From the NCBI RefSeq assembly GCF_018101125.2, contig NZ_JAELVF020000004.1, positions 310,001 to 374,000 of the forward strand: a DNA stretch of 64,000 bases, written 5' to 3'. The notes under the pieces were generated by a model, which had not been told where the DNA came from, ran no database searches, and worked only from the letters and a program-made list of their open reading frames with translations. Position 1 is the stretch's first letter, and each line of letters begins with the position of its first letter. This document shows, in pieces, positions 51,975-59,960 of the stretch. Source of the stretch: Streptomyces tardus (GTDB lineage: Bacteria > Actinomycetota > Actinomycetes > Streptomycetales > Streptomycetaceae). Position numbers and translations under genes: made by a program.

Positions 51975-53156
51975 GTGCGCTTCCGCCACCCGGACGGCTC
52001 GACCGTCCACCTCGCGTACTGCACCAACGTCCATCCGGCCGAAACGCTGGACGGTGTGATCGCCCAGCTCCGCGACCACGCCGAGCCGGTCCGCCGCAGA
52101 CTCGGCCGGGACCGACTCGGCATCGGGCTGTGGCTCGCCCACCCGGCCGCCGAGGCGCTCGTCGCCGACCGGCGGCGGCTGGACCGGCTGCGCGGCGAAC
52201 TCGACAGGCGCGGGCTGGAGGTCGTCACGCTCAACGGCTTCCCCTACCAGGGTTTCGGAGACGAACGCGTCAAGTACCGGGTGTACCGGCCGGACTGGAC
52301 CGAACCCGAGCGCCTGCGGCACACCGTCCGCCTCGCCGAACTGCTGGCGGAGCTGCTGCCCGAGGACGTCACCGAGGGCACCATCTCCACTCTGCCACTC
52401 GCCTGGCGCACCGACTTCGACGCCGAGCGCCTGGCCGTCGCTCATGAACAACTCCACGTTCTGGCAAGGGAGTTGGACGCGCTGGAGGCCCGTACCGGCC
52501 GCCGGATCCGGATCGGGCTGGAACCCGAACCGGGCTGCACCGTGGAGACCACCGCCCAGGCGGTGGCAGCGCTGCGGGCACCGGGCGCGCCGCCGGTCGA
52601 CCGGATCGGGATGTGTCTGGACACCTGTCATCTGGCCACCGCCTTCGAGGACCCCGGGACCGCCGTCGCCCTTCTGGACGAGGCACGGGTGCCGGTCCAC
52701 AAGGTGCAGCTCTCCGCGGCCCTCCACTCCGCCCGGCCGCACGATCCGCAGGAGCGCGCGGCGCTGGAGCGCTTCGTCGAACCGCGCTTCCTGCACCAGA
52801 CCCGCGTCGCCGCGCCGGGGGGCGTGCGCGGCGCAGACGACCTCGACCTGGCACTGGCCGGCGAGCACGCGCTGGCGACCGACGGACCGTGGCGGGTCCA
52901 CCTCCACGTGCCGCTGCACGCGGAGCTGGAGCCGCCGCTCACCTCCACCCTCCAGGTGCTGCGCGAAACGCTCGGCCACCTCCTCGGCGGCCCGCGCGCC
53001 CGTACCCACCACCTGGAGGTGGAGACCTACACCTGGCAGGCGCTTCCGGAGGGCCTGCGCCCCACCGACGCCGACGAGCTTGCCGACGGCATCGCCGCCG
53101 AACTCGTCGTCGCCCGCGACCTGTTGACCGACCTCGGACTCAAGGAGCAGTCGTGA
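51975..53156 (+). CDS. eboE: Metabolite traffic protein EboE
   Basis: A 393-residue TIM-barrel protein recognised by its order of blocks: HLAYCTNVHPAETLDGVIAQ at the start, VVTLNGFPYQGFGDERVKYR, RIGLEPEPGCTVE, GMCLDTCHLATAFED and HHLEVETYTWQALP near the end. These keep the acidic and histidine pattern of xylose-isomerase-like barrels. It is the defining member of Ebo clusters. GTG start is 4 bases after the EboB-like gene, and the stop overlaps the phosphodiesterase by GTGA. Confidence 0.92.
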   Translation: MRFRHPDGSTVHLAYCTNVHPAETLDGVIAQLRDHAEPVRRRLGRDRLGIGLWLAHPAAEALVADRRRLDRLRGELDRRGLEVVTLNGFPYQGFGDERVKYRVYRPDWTEPERLRHTVRLAELLAELLPEDVTEGTISTLPLAWRTDFDAERLAVAHEQLHVLARELDALEARTGRRIRIGLEPEPGCTVETTAQAVAALRAPGAPPVDRIGMCLDTCHLATAFEDPGTAVALLDEARVPVHKVQLSAALHSARPHDPQERAALERFVEPRFLHQTRVAAPGGVRGADDLDLALAGEHALATDGPWRVHLHVPLHAELEPPLTSTLQVLRETLGHLLGGPRARTHHLEVETYTWQALPEGLRPTDADELADGIAAELVVARDLLTDLGLKEQS

Positions 53157-55189
53157 CCACACCCCGAGTCCAGCCACTGCTGGTCCTCGACGTCGTCGGG
53201 CTCACCCCGGCGCTGCTGACCCACATGCCGCGTCTGCGGGCCCTCGCCTCCGGCGGCACCTCGGCGCCGCTGCGCACCATCCTCCCCGCGGTCACCTGCG
53301 CCGCCCAGTCCACCTTCCTGACCGGAAAACTCCCGGCCGACCACGGCATCGTCGGCAACGGCTGGTACTTCCGCGAACTCGGCGACGTACTGCTGTGGCG
53401 CCAGTACAACGCGCTCGTGGGCGGCGACAAGATCTGGCACACCGCCCGCGAACGCCGTCCCGGCTACACCGTCGCCAACGTCTGCTGGTGGTACGCGATG
53501 GGCGCCGACACCGACTGGACCGTCACCCCGCGCCCCATCTACTACGCCGACGGGCGCAAGGAGCCCGACTGCTACACCCGCCCGCCCGAGCTGCACGACG
53601 AACTGGTCGACAAGCTCGGCGAGTTCCCGCTCTTCACCTTCTGGGGACCGCGGGCCGGACTGACCTCCTCGCAGTGGATCATCGACGCCACCCGCCATCT
53701 GCTGCACACGCGCAGGCCCGACCTGACCCTGGCCTACGTACCGCACCTGGACTACGACCTCCAGCGCTTCGGCCCCGACGACCCCCGCTCGCACGCCGCC
53801 GCGCGCGAGATCGACACCGCGCTCGGCCCGCTGCTCGACGACGCCCGCGAGCTGGGCCGCCGGGTCGTGGTGCTGTCGGAGTACGGCATCACCGCCGTCG
53901 ACCGCCCGGTCGACATCAACCGGGCGCTGCGCCGTGCCGGACTCGTCGAGGTGCACACCCAGGACGGCATGGAGTACCTGGACCCCGCCACCTCGCGGGC
54001 GTTCGCCGTCGCGGACCACCAGCTGGCGCACGTCTACGTACGCGACCCCGCCGACCGGGCCACCGTCCGCGAGGTGCTCGAAGAGCTCCCCGGCGTCGCC
54101 GAACTCCTCGACGAGACCGGCAAGAAGGACCACGGCCTGGACCATCCGCGCGCGGGCGAGTTCGTCGCCGTCGCCGAACCCCGCTCCTGGTTCACCTACT
54201 ACTACTGGCTCGACGACGAACGGGCCCCGGACTTCGCCCAGTTGGTGGAGATCCACCGCAAGCCCGGCTACGACCCGGTCGAACTCTTCATGGACCCGCA
54301 GGACCCCTGGGTCAAGGTGCGGGCGGCCACTGCGCTGGCCCGCAAGAAGGTCGGGATGCGCTACCGGATGGCCGTCGTGCCGCTCGACCCCTCACCGATC
54401 CGCGGCAGCCACGGCCGCCTGCCGGACCGGGAGGAGGACGGACCGATGCTCATCTGCTCCGAACCCGAGGCGCTGGACGGCGTCCTCGATGCGGGCGGCG
54501 GAGTCCCCGCGACCTCGGTGAAGGACCTGCTGCTCGACCTCTCCGCCACGGGCACCTCACGGGGCTCGTCCTCCTCGGAGCCCTCGCTCCCGGCGGAGGC
54601 GCTGCCGAGAGCCATTCCGTCCGGGCCGACCACCAGGACCTGGGGGTTCTCCTGCGACCGTTCATGCATCGGCTGTGTCATACCCCCATTCTGCACCTTG
54701 GCGTCCACGGCTGTTCCCGGATGGTCCCGCAGCAGGGGCCGGCGCCGAAGGCGGCGCCGCCCGGACCCATGGGCACGCGCGCGCCGGGGCCCGTCAGGCA
54801 TCGGTCGCACGTCGCGGATGCCGGGCAGACGCACCGGGTGGCGGTCAGGCGTTGCGGCGCAGGCGGTAGCCGAGCGCGGCCAGGCCGAGCCCCAGCGAGG
54901 CGAGACCGGCGCCCAGGGGCAGCACGGGCAGCAGCGGTTCGCCGCCGCGCATCGCCAGGCTCTCTTCCGCGCGGGTGTCCTCCGCGCCGTCGTCCGGGCC
55001 CTCGGCGACGGACGGTGCTCCTGCCGTGCTCGGCGCCTCGGGCACGTTCAGTGCGCCCTGCGGCGGTCCGTTGCCCGCGTCCTCCGGCTGCCCGGAGCGG
55101 GGGCGGAGCTCGGACGGCTCAGGGGTCGCGCCGGTCGTCGGCGGCTCGTCGCCGGAGGAGGGCGGCGGCGTGCACGTCGTCGCGGGTGA
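53153..55189 (+). CDS. Alkaline phosphatase/nucleotide pyrophosphatase-family protein (EboF-like), chimeric 3' end
   Basis: Codons up to about 54546 (464 residues) encode a complete-looking type I phosphodiesterase/nucleotide pyrophosphatase domain. It has the metal-binding aspartate in LLVLDVVGL, the nucleophile threonine region VTCAAQSTFLTGKLPADHGI, YVPHLDYDLQRFGP, and VLSEYGITAV and HQLAHVY for the second metal site. It is the last member of the Ebo operon (GTGA overlap with eboE). After 54546 the frame stays open to 55189 but reads antisense bacterial proteasome activator sequence and other fragments. The natural stop, probably a few codons further on, has been lost at that join. Confidence 0.85.
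   Translation: MTTPRVQPLLVLDVVGLTPALLTHMPRLRALASGGTSAPLRTILPAVTCAAQSTFLTGKLPADHGIVGNGWYFRELGDVLLWRQYNALVGGDKIWHTARERRPGYTVANVCWWYAMGADTDWTVTPRPIYYADGRKEPDCYTRPPELHDELVDKLGEFPLFTFWGPRAGLTSSQWIIDATRHLLHTRRPDLTLAYVPHLDYDLQRFGPDDPRSHAAAREIDTALGPLLDDARELGRRVVVLSEYGITAVDRPVDINRALRRAGLVEVHTQDGMEYLDPATSRAFAVADHQLAHVYVRDPADRATVREVLEELPGVAELLDETGKKDHGLDHPRAGEFVAVAEPRSWFTYYYWLDDERAPDFAQLVEIHRKPGYDPVELFMDPQDPWVKVRAATALARKKVGMRYRMAVVPLDPSPIRGSHGRLPDREEDGPMLICSEPEALDGVLDAGGGVPATSVKDLLLDLSATGTSRGSSSSEPSLPAEALPRAIPSGPTTRTWGFSCDRSCIGCVIPPFCTLASTAVPGWSRSRGRRRRRRRPDPWARARRGPSGIGRTSRMPGRRTGWRSGVAAQAVAERGQAEPQRGETGAQGQHGQQRFAAAHRQALFRAGVLRAVVRALGDGRCSCRARRLGHVQCALRRSVARVLRLPGAGAELGRLRGRAGRRRLVAGGGRRRARRRG
54547..54681 (-). 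pseudogene. Inverted 5' fragment of bacterial proteasome activator (bpa)
   Basis: Minus-strand ATG 54681 begins MTQPMHERSQENPQVLVVGP and runs 45 codons to EPREVPV, then breaks at 54547 against the phosphatase gene. It is an exact inverted copy of the plus-strand segment at 55484-55618. Confidence 0.85.
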
Positions 55190-55261
55190 CGACGCCGTCG
55201 ACGCCCTCGTGGCCCTCGGCCGCGCCCGGCGGCAGTGCGCGGCGCATCTGCTCCAGCTGGG
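54845..55261 (-). pseudogene. 3' fragment of an unidentified membrane-anchored protein gene
   Basis: Minus-strand coding sequence, 5' end lost in the 55262-55423 palindrome. The end is a hydrophobic segment with basic tail (LPLGAGLASLGLGLAALGYR, then LRRNA). Good third-position GC is in one frame near 55262-55165 (AFDNAVRAARTQLEQMRRAL) and in another thereafter (SSGDEPPTTGATPEPSELRP). This suggests a one-base slip in a GCC run near 55170. A GGCGCC...GGCGCC hairpin at about 54741-54758 and then the bpa copy follow, so it may be the natural upstream neighbour of bpa. Confidence 0.55.
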
Positions 55262-55423
55262 TGCGGGCCGCCCGTACGGCGTTGTCGAAGGCCGGCGCGC
55301 TCCCCCGGTGGCGCGGGTCCGCTCATGCGTCGGGCCGGGGCCGGCCCCGGCCCGACGCATGAGCGGACCCGCGCCACCGGGGGAGCGCGCCGGCCTTCGA
55401 CAACGCCGTACGGGCGGCCCGCA
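55262..55423. repeat. 162-bp perfect spacer-free palindrome
   Basis: Arms 55262-55342 and 55343-55423 are exact reverse complements (81 bp each) with no loop, centred in a CCGGGGCCGGCCCCGG core. Confidence 0.95.
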
Positions 55424-55483
55424 GCGATCCTGCTGCGGGACCATCCGGGAACAGCCGTGGACGCCAAGGTGCAGAATGGGGGT

Positions 55484-55806
55484 ATGACACAGCCGATGCA
55501 TGAACGGTCGCAGGAGAACCCCCAGGTCCTGGTGGTCGGCCCGGACGGAATGGCTCTCGGCAGCGCCTCCGCCGGGAGCGAGGGCTCCGAGGAGGACGAG
55601 CCCCGTGAGGTGCCCGTGACGGAGATGGTCGAGCAGCCCGCGAAGGTCATGCGAATCGGCAGCATGATCAAGCAGTTGCTGGACGAGGCGAGCCGGGCGA
55701 GGCTGAAGGAGATCCACGCCAGCTCGGTCAAGGAGCTCGAGGACGGACTCGCGCCGGAGCTGATCGGCGAGCTGGAGCGCATCTCGCTGCCGTTCACCGA
55801 CGAGGT
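55484..55806 (+). pseudogene. Truncated bacterial proteasome activator (bpa) fragment
   Basis: ATG 55484 starts about 107 codons of Bpa: MTQPMHERSQENPQVLVVGP, then MRIGSMIKQLLDEASRARLK and SVKELEDGLAPELIGELERI, ending at LPFTDE. Bpa normally continues for a further long helical part and ends in a C-terminal motif that opens the proteasome gate; all of that is missing. Compared with relatives I recall, about 8 residues between KQLL and DEASR are also absent. The frame runs on through copied isomerase and acyltransferase pieces into the Tat-exported isomerase, so a gene caller would report one false 630-residue fusion. Confidence 0.8.
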
Positions 55807-56157
55807 CGAGTTCGCCGGCTACACCCACGGCACCGGTGACATCTCGATCCGGCAGCTCAAGCGGCTGCTCCGCGAGAACGGTCTGCGCGCCGCACTGGAC
55901 CGCCGCTCCTTCCTCGGCGTCGCGGCGGGCGCCGGCGCCCGCCGCGACGCCGAGGAAGGAGCGGCGGTCCAGTGCGGCGCGCAGACCGTTCTCGCGGAGC
56001 AGCCGCTTGAGCTGCCGGATCGAGATGTCACCGGTGCCGTGGGTGTAGCCGGCGAACTCGACCTCGTCGGTGAACGGCAGCGAGATGCGCTCCAGCTCGC
56101 CGATCAGCTCCGGCGCGAGTCCGTCCTCGAGCTCCTTGACCGAGCTGGCGTGGATCT
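55710..56157. repeat. 448-bp perfect spacer-free palindrome
   Basis: Arms 55710-55933 and 55934-56157 (224 bp each) are exact reverse complements with no loop, centred on GGCGCC|GGCGCC. Each arm contains bpa sequence, a 94-bp copy of isomerase bases 56581-56674 (at 55798-55891) and a 59-bp copy of 56358-56416 (at 55881-55939). A 448-bp perfect palindrome is expected to be very unstable in living cells. Confidence 0.95.
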
Positions 56158-56329
56158 GGCGCTGATCGTGCCGAACATCAAGGACGCGCACACCAAGACG
56201 CTGCCGGAGCTGTCCACCGCCCTGAGCGACCTGGTCTCCACCGCCCGCGAGGGCAAGACCTCCCCGGCGGACATGCAGGCCGGGACGGTGACCATCACCA
56301 ACGTCGGCGTCTTCGGCGTCGACTCCGCC
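56158..56329 (+). pseudogene. Fragment of 2-oxoacid dehydrogenase acyltransferase (E2)
   Basis: About 57 codons read LALIVPNIKDAHTKTLPELS, STAREGKTSPADMQAGTVTI and TNVGVFGVDSA, a well-conserved stretch of the E2 catalytic domain. The lipoyl domain and the HHxxxDG active site are absent. It is fused between the palindrome and the isomerase start. Confidence 0.75.
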
Positions 56330-57376
56330 ATGCACCGATCCTCCGACCGCTACGACAGTCTGCGCGCCGCACTGGACCGCCGCTCCTTCCTCGGCGTCGC
56401 GGCGGGCGCCGGCGCCGCCGCGCTGCTGGCCGGCGCGGCAAGCCCCGCGCAGGCGAGCGGGTTCGGCAGACAGCGCCTGCTCCCCAAGGGGCGTCTGGGC
56501 ATCCAGCTCTACACGCTGCGGGACCAGGTCCAGGAACTGGGCTTCGGCCCGGTCTTCGAGGAACTCGCCCGCCACGGGTACGACGAGGTCGAGTTCGCCG
56601 GCTACACCCACGGCACCGGTGACATCTCGATCCGGCAGCTCAAGCGGCTGCTCCGCGAGAACGGTCTGCGCGCCATCGGCAGTCACGTCGGCTACCACGC
56701 CGACGGCGGCGACCCGAACGCGTACACCTTCGCCACCCAGCTGGAGAAGGTGCTGGACGACGCCGCCGAACTGGGCGTTCCCTACATCGGCACACCCAAC
56801 AACCCCAACCGCTACGGCGACACCGTCGACGGCTGGAAGCGCGCCGCCGAGGAGTTCAATGTCTACGGCGCCGCTGCCCGAAAGCGGGGCCTCGCCTTCT
56901 ACCAGCACAACCACAGCGAGGAGTTCAGCTTCGCCCTGGACGCACCCGACGTCCGCCTCTACGACCTGCTGATGGCCGAGACCGACCCGAAGCTGGTCAA
57001 GCTGGAGCTGGACATCTACTGGGCGTTCGTCGCGCAGCACCGCTTCAGCAAGCGTCCCGACGGGACCCCGGACCCGCTGGACCCGCTGAAGTACGTGCTG
57101 GCCGACCCCGACCGCTTCCCCCTCTTCCACGTCAAGGACGGCGAGCACGACGAGGCGCTGCCCGAGGGGTATGTGCAGACGGACGTCGGTTACGGCGACC
57201 TCGACTACGTCGACTTCATCTCGGCCGTCGCCAGGGGCCGTCGCCGCCGCTACCACCACTGGCTCGTCGAGCGCGACGACGCTCCCGACCCGAACTCCAA
57301 CCCTGCCGGCTCCCTGAGCACCGCCCGACGTTCGGCCGAGTACCTGCGCTCCCTGCGCTGCCGTCCCGGCCACTGA
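56330..57376 (+). CDS. Tat-exported TIM-barrel sugar phosphate isomerase/epimerase
   Basis: A 348-residue protein. The twin-arginine signal LDRRSFLGVAAGAGAAALLA (residues about 16-35) ends near AQAS. An AP-endonuclease-2-like barrel follows: LGIQLYTLRDQVQELGFGPV, YDEVEFAGYTHGTGD, FYQHNHSEEF, LVKLELDIYWAFVAQ and FPLFHVKDGEHDEA provide the acidic and His metal ligands. Export suggests it acts on extracellular keto-sugars, alongside the secreted dehydrogenase and DUF1080 enzyme. ATG 56330 coincides with the end of an E2 fragment, so its natural upstream region is missing and the start itself needs confirmation. Confidence 0.85.
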   Translation: MHRSSDRYDSLRAALDRRSFLGVAAGAGAAALLAGAASPAQASGFGRQRLLPKGRLGIQLYTLRDQVQELGFGPVFEELARHGYDEVEFAGYTHGTGDISIRQLKRLLRENGLRAIGSHVGYHADGGDPNAYTFATQLEKVLDDAAELGVPYIGTPNNPNRYGDTVDGWKRAAEEFNVYGAAARKRGLAFYQHNHSEEFSFALDAPDVRLYDLLMAETDPKLVKLELDIYWAFVAQHRFSKRPDGTPDPLDPLKYVLADPDRFPLFHVKDGEHDEALPEGYVQTDVGYGDLDYVDFISAVARGRRRRYHHWLVERDDAPDPNSNPAGSLSTARRSAEYLRSLRCRPGH

Positions 57377-57409
57377 TCCGGCCACCGGCCCGCGAGAGCC
57401 GCTGACGGA

Positions 57410-57465
57410 CACCGCACCCGAGCGGCGGGGCACCCCTGTGGGAAGCCAGTCGCTCGGGTGCGGTG
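57410..57465 (+). terminator. Terminator after Tat-exported isomerase
   Basis: 15-bp perfect arms CACCGCACCCGAGCG / CGCTCGGGTGCGGTG (57410-57424, 57451-57465) with a 26-base loop, 33 bases past the stop. The rest of 57377-57684 is the upstream region of the tRNA gene; TATTGT near 57640 may be its -10. Confidence 0.65.
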
Positions 57466-57684
57466 CGACCGCGCTTCCGCGACCCGCCCCTGCCGCCGCT
57501 GTGCAGATCGGCGCGGTGAAGAGCGGGGGAGGCGGCCCGACGACGGAACGGTGAGCCGGCCCGTCCGGAAATTCGGGCAAATCGGAAACCAGTGATCGAA
57601 TCGTCCGGCAATCGGGGTGAGAAGCACTCCGGGGGCTTGGTATTGTTGTCCTCGTCGCCGCGGCCCAGGTCGCGACGCTCACCG

Positions 57685-57769
57685 GTCCGGGTGGCGGAAT
57701 GGCAGACGCGCTAGCTTGAGGTGCTAGTGCCCTTTATCGGGCGTGGGGGTTCAAGTCCCCCCTCGGACA
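57685..57769 (+). tRNA. tRNA-Leu (GAG)
   Basis: The acceptor stem GTCCGGG pairs with CTCGGAC (one G-U), discriminator A at 57769, and CCA not encoded. The anticodon stem CTAGC/GCTAG holds loop TTGAGGT with anticodon GAG, which reads CUC codons. A long variable arm (GTGCCCTTTATCGGGCGT) and T arm GGGGGTTCAAGTCCCCC mark a class II leucine tRNA. No integrase or repeated 3' end suggests an inserted element here. Confidence 0.95.
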
Positions 57770-57775
57770 CAGCGA

Positions 57776-57801
57776 AGGACCTCCACCTCGGTGGAGGTCC
57801 T
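57776..57801 (+). terminator. tRNA-Leu terminator
   Basis: Stem AGGACCTCCACC / GGTGGAGGTCCT (12 bp) followed by GTTTCGTT, starting 7 bases after the tRNA end. Confidence 0.85.
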
Positions 57802-57906
57802 GTTTCGTTGTGTGGCCGGCCGGCCGGTCGGCCGCGTTACGTTCGTGCGCGGCCCGTCCGCCACGCCGCGCCCGCCACCGGGCGCACCAGGGGAGTGGTC
57901 ACCGCC

Positions 57907-58923
57907 ATGAGACGCCGCCGTCGCAGTGCGCCCCCGCCCGCGCCGCTGGAGCAGCGGTACGGCATCGACCCGGTGAGGCTGAGGCTGCCGCCCGATCCCG
58001 AACACCGCTGGCCGACGGTGGTGGACCATCTGCGCGAGCGGTACGGCGAGTTCGCCGGCGCCGCCGAGTTCGACCTGATGGTCGAGGGGGGCAGGTTCGT
58101 CACCGCGGGCGGGCCGGTCGACGACCGCACCCGGTACGAACCGGGTCTGTACGTCTGGTTCCACCGGGACTTCGCACCGGAGGAACCGGTGCCGTTCCCG
58201 GTCGGCGTGGTCCATCGAGACGAGCGGATCGTCGTCGCCGACAAGCCGCACTTCCTCGCCACCACGCCCCGGGGCAGCCACATCACCGAAACCGCCCTGG
58301 CCCGGCTGCGCCGCGAACTCTCGCTGCCCGAACTCCAGCCCGCCCACCGCCTCGACCGGCTCACCGCGGGCCTGGTGCTCTTCGTCGTCCGCCCTGCGGA
58401 CCGGGGCGCCTACCAGTCGCTCTTCCAGCACCGCAGGGTCCGCAAGGAGTACGTGGCCGTCGCCCGCCACGACTCTGCGCTGACGTTCCCGAGGACCGTC
58501 CGCAACCGCATCGAGAAGGTTCCGGGCAGGCTCGCCGCTGTGGAGGTGCCGGGCGAGCCCAACAGTGAAAGCCGTATCGAACTCCTCGGCCGCCGTGACG
58601 GGTTGGCCGGCTACCGGCTGCTGCCCACCACCGGCCGAACCCATCAGCTGCGGCTGCACATGAGCGGCCTCGGTCTGCCCCTGCTGCACGACCCGCTCTT
58701 CCCCGATCGTCGTCCCCGTCCCGACCGGCTCCGTCCCGCCCTGAGCCGTCCCGACCCGTCCACCGCGCCACCAGGCCCCGACGCGGTGCGCCACGGTGTC
58801 GACGACTGGGACCGTCCGCTCCAACTCCTCGCCCGCACACTGGAGTTCACCGACCCCGTGACCGGTGAGGAGGTCCGGTGCACCAGCCGGCTCCGTCTCG
58901 CCCGCTGGCCCCTGGCCGACTGA
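57907..58923 (+). CDS. RluA-type RNA pseudouridine synthase
   Basis: A 338-residue pseudouridine synthase. The catalytic aspartate lies in PAHRLDRLTAGLVLF (HRLDxxTxG). Other motifs are VVADKPHFLATTP and LPTTGRTHQLRLHMSGLG. There is no S4 RNA-binding domain; the roughly 95-residue basic N-terminus (MRRRRRSAPPPAP...) is specific. The target uridine in rRNA or tRNA cannot be inferred. ATG 57907 is chosen; a GTG 12 bases upstream is possible, and GGGGAG lies nearby. Confidence 0.9.
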   Translation: MRRRRRSAPPPAPLEQRYGIDPVRLRLPPDPEHRWPTVVDHLRERYGEFAGAAEFDLMVEGGRFVTAGGPVDDRTRYEPGLYVWFHRDFAPEEPVPFPVGVVHRDERIVVADKPHFLATTPRGSHITETALARLRRELSLPELQPAHRLDRLTAGLVLFVVRPADRGAYQSLFQHRRVRKEYVAVARHDSALTFPRTVRNRIEKVPGRLAAVEVPGEPNSESRIELLGRRDGLAGYRLLPTTGRTHQLRLHMSGLGLPLLHDPLFPDRRPRPDRLRPALSRPDPSTAPPGPDAVRHGVDDWDRPLQLLARTLEFTDPVTGEEVRCTSRLRLARWPLAD

Positions 58924-59043
58924 CCCGTGCTCCGCGACCCCACGGCACGGACAACCCCCACGCGCCCCACGCGCCGCCCGCCGTACGTCACGCGCCGCAC
59001 GAGCCGCCCGCGTCGTACGTCGGCCTGCTGTGCGTGCCGCACG

Positions 59044-59084
59044 CCGAGCGGCCCCGGACTCGGTGGGAGTCCGGGGCCGCTCGG
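59044..59084. terminator. Strong bidirectional terminator
   Basis: Perfect 18-bp arms (59044-59061, 59067-59084) with a 5-base loop GGTGG, between convergent pseudouridine synthase and SH3-domain genes. Confidence 0.85.
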
Positions 59085-59107
59085 AAACGTCGGCAGAGCG
59101 GTGAGCC

Positions 59108-59512
59108 CTACTTGCCTTCCGGCATCTCGCCCTTCTTCATCATGGTCGGGACGCAGGTCGGCAGCGGAGCGTCGTTCTGCACCCAGCGCGCGGCGACCCA
59201 GCCGGAGCGGTTGGCGAGCTTGAACCACAGGCGGTTGTCCTGGACGTTCTCACTGGCGGCCTGGCAGCGGAGCTGGACGCGCGCGCCGTAGGCGTAGGAG
59301 CCGAGCTTGGCGGACTGTGTGGTCGGGTAGGCCCGGATGATCACGCCGGTACGGGCGATCACGGTCCCCCCGACGGCCCGGACCTGCTCGGCCTGCGGCG
59401 CGGGGGCCTTGTCGGCACCGTGGGTGTTGGCCACGGCCGGCACAGAACCCATCAGGCCCGCGGCGAGCGCACCTGCGGCCAGTCCGGCGGCGATCTTCCG
59501 ATTGAGCTGCAT
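59108..59512 (-). CDS. Secreted SH3-like domain protein
   Basis: A 134-residue exported protein. The signal peptide (QLNRKIAAGLAAGALAAGLM) ends near VAN. The mature part is a small bacterial SH3-like domain (VIARTGVIIRAYPTTQSAKL, LWFKLANRSGWVAARWVQN) with two cysteines (LRCQAAS and LPTCVP) that could form a disulfide. Such domains bind cell-wall peptides or serve as structural modules. AGGAG lies 8 bases before ATG 59512. The 59513-59960 gap upstream is unusually AT-rich near its right end and holds promoters but no gene I trust. Confidence 0.8.
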   Translation of the reverse strand: MQLNRKIAAGLAAGALAAGLMGSVPAVANTHGADKAPAPQAEQVRAVGGTVIARTGVIIRAYPTTQSAKLGSYAYGARVQLRCQAASENVQDNRLWFKLANRSGWVAARWVQNDAPLPTCVPTMMKKGEMPEGK

Positions 59513-59960
59513 AGCCCTGTCTCCTTGTCGAGCGTGCGAAGGAACGACGATCGGGAGCCGCCGCCGACGCGGCGAGGCGCGTCTCCCGCAGACGACAATG
59601 CGGCCCCGGCCCCCGCGTCCGCCCCGCACCCGCCCTGCATCCGCTCGCTCGTGCTCTGCCGTCCGGTCTCGCACGGAGTGGTCGCGTACGTGGCGCGGCT
59701 GGATCGCGCGCCGTGCAGGGCCGATGCGGGACGGTCGAACCGACGCCTCGCTCCGCGCACATCATGACGCAACCTCAGATGACGCCGTATCAGGTCTGTG
59801 AGCATGTCTGTTGCGGCGTCAGATGGGTTCAAATGCCCGTGTAATGCACGCAGTTGGCGATGAGGAGTGTCACGTTCCGATCACTGTGAGATTGTGAGTG
59901 TTCATCATGGGCAATGTTTGATCGCTTGGCCCCGCAGCTTGATCACTCTGGAGATCCCGC

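Larger units (their letters stand above)
54547..55618. repeat. 190-bp inverted repeat pair (bpa 5' region)
   Basis: 54547-54736 and 55429-55618 are exact reverse complements, each holding the bpa upstream region and first 45 codons, about 690 bp apart. Single-base continuation beyond the ends fails, so the edges are sharp. Confidence 0.93.

Noticed and set aside
54845..57682. Minus-strand frame of 945 codons
   Set aside because: Runs antisense through the isomerase and the palindromes. Only the segment below 55262 shows coding character on this strand.
57685..57769. tRNA-Leu as an attachment site for an integrated element
   Set aside because: No integrase, no repeated tRNA 3' end and ordinary flanking genes.
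59452..59832. Minus-strand frame beginning MNPSDAATDML upstream of the SH3-domain gene
   Set aside because: Overlaps the SH3-domain gene start in another frame and degrades into low-complexity sequence; no clear ribosome site.
59764..59844. Plus-strand 26-codon frame with three cysteines
   Set aside because: No Shine-Dalgarno or conserved pattern; lies in a promoter-rich gap.
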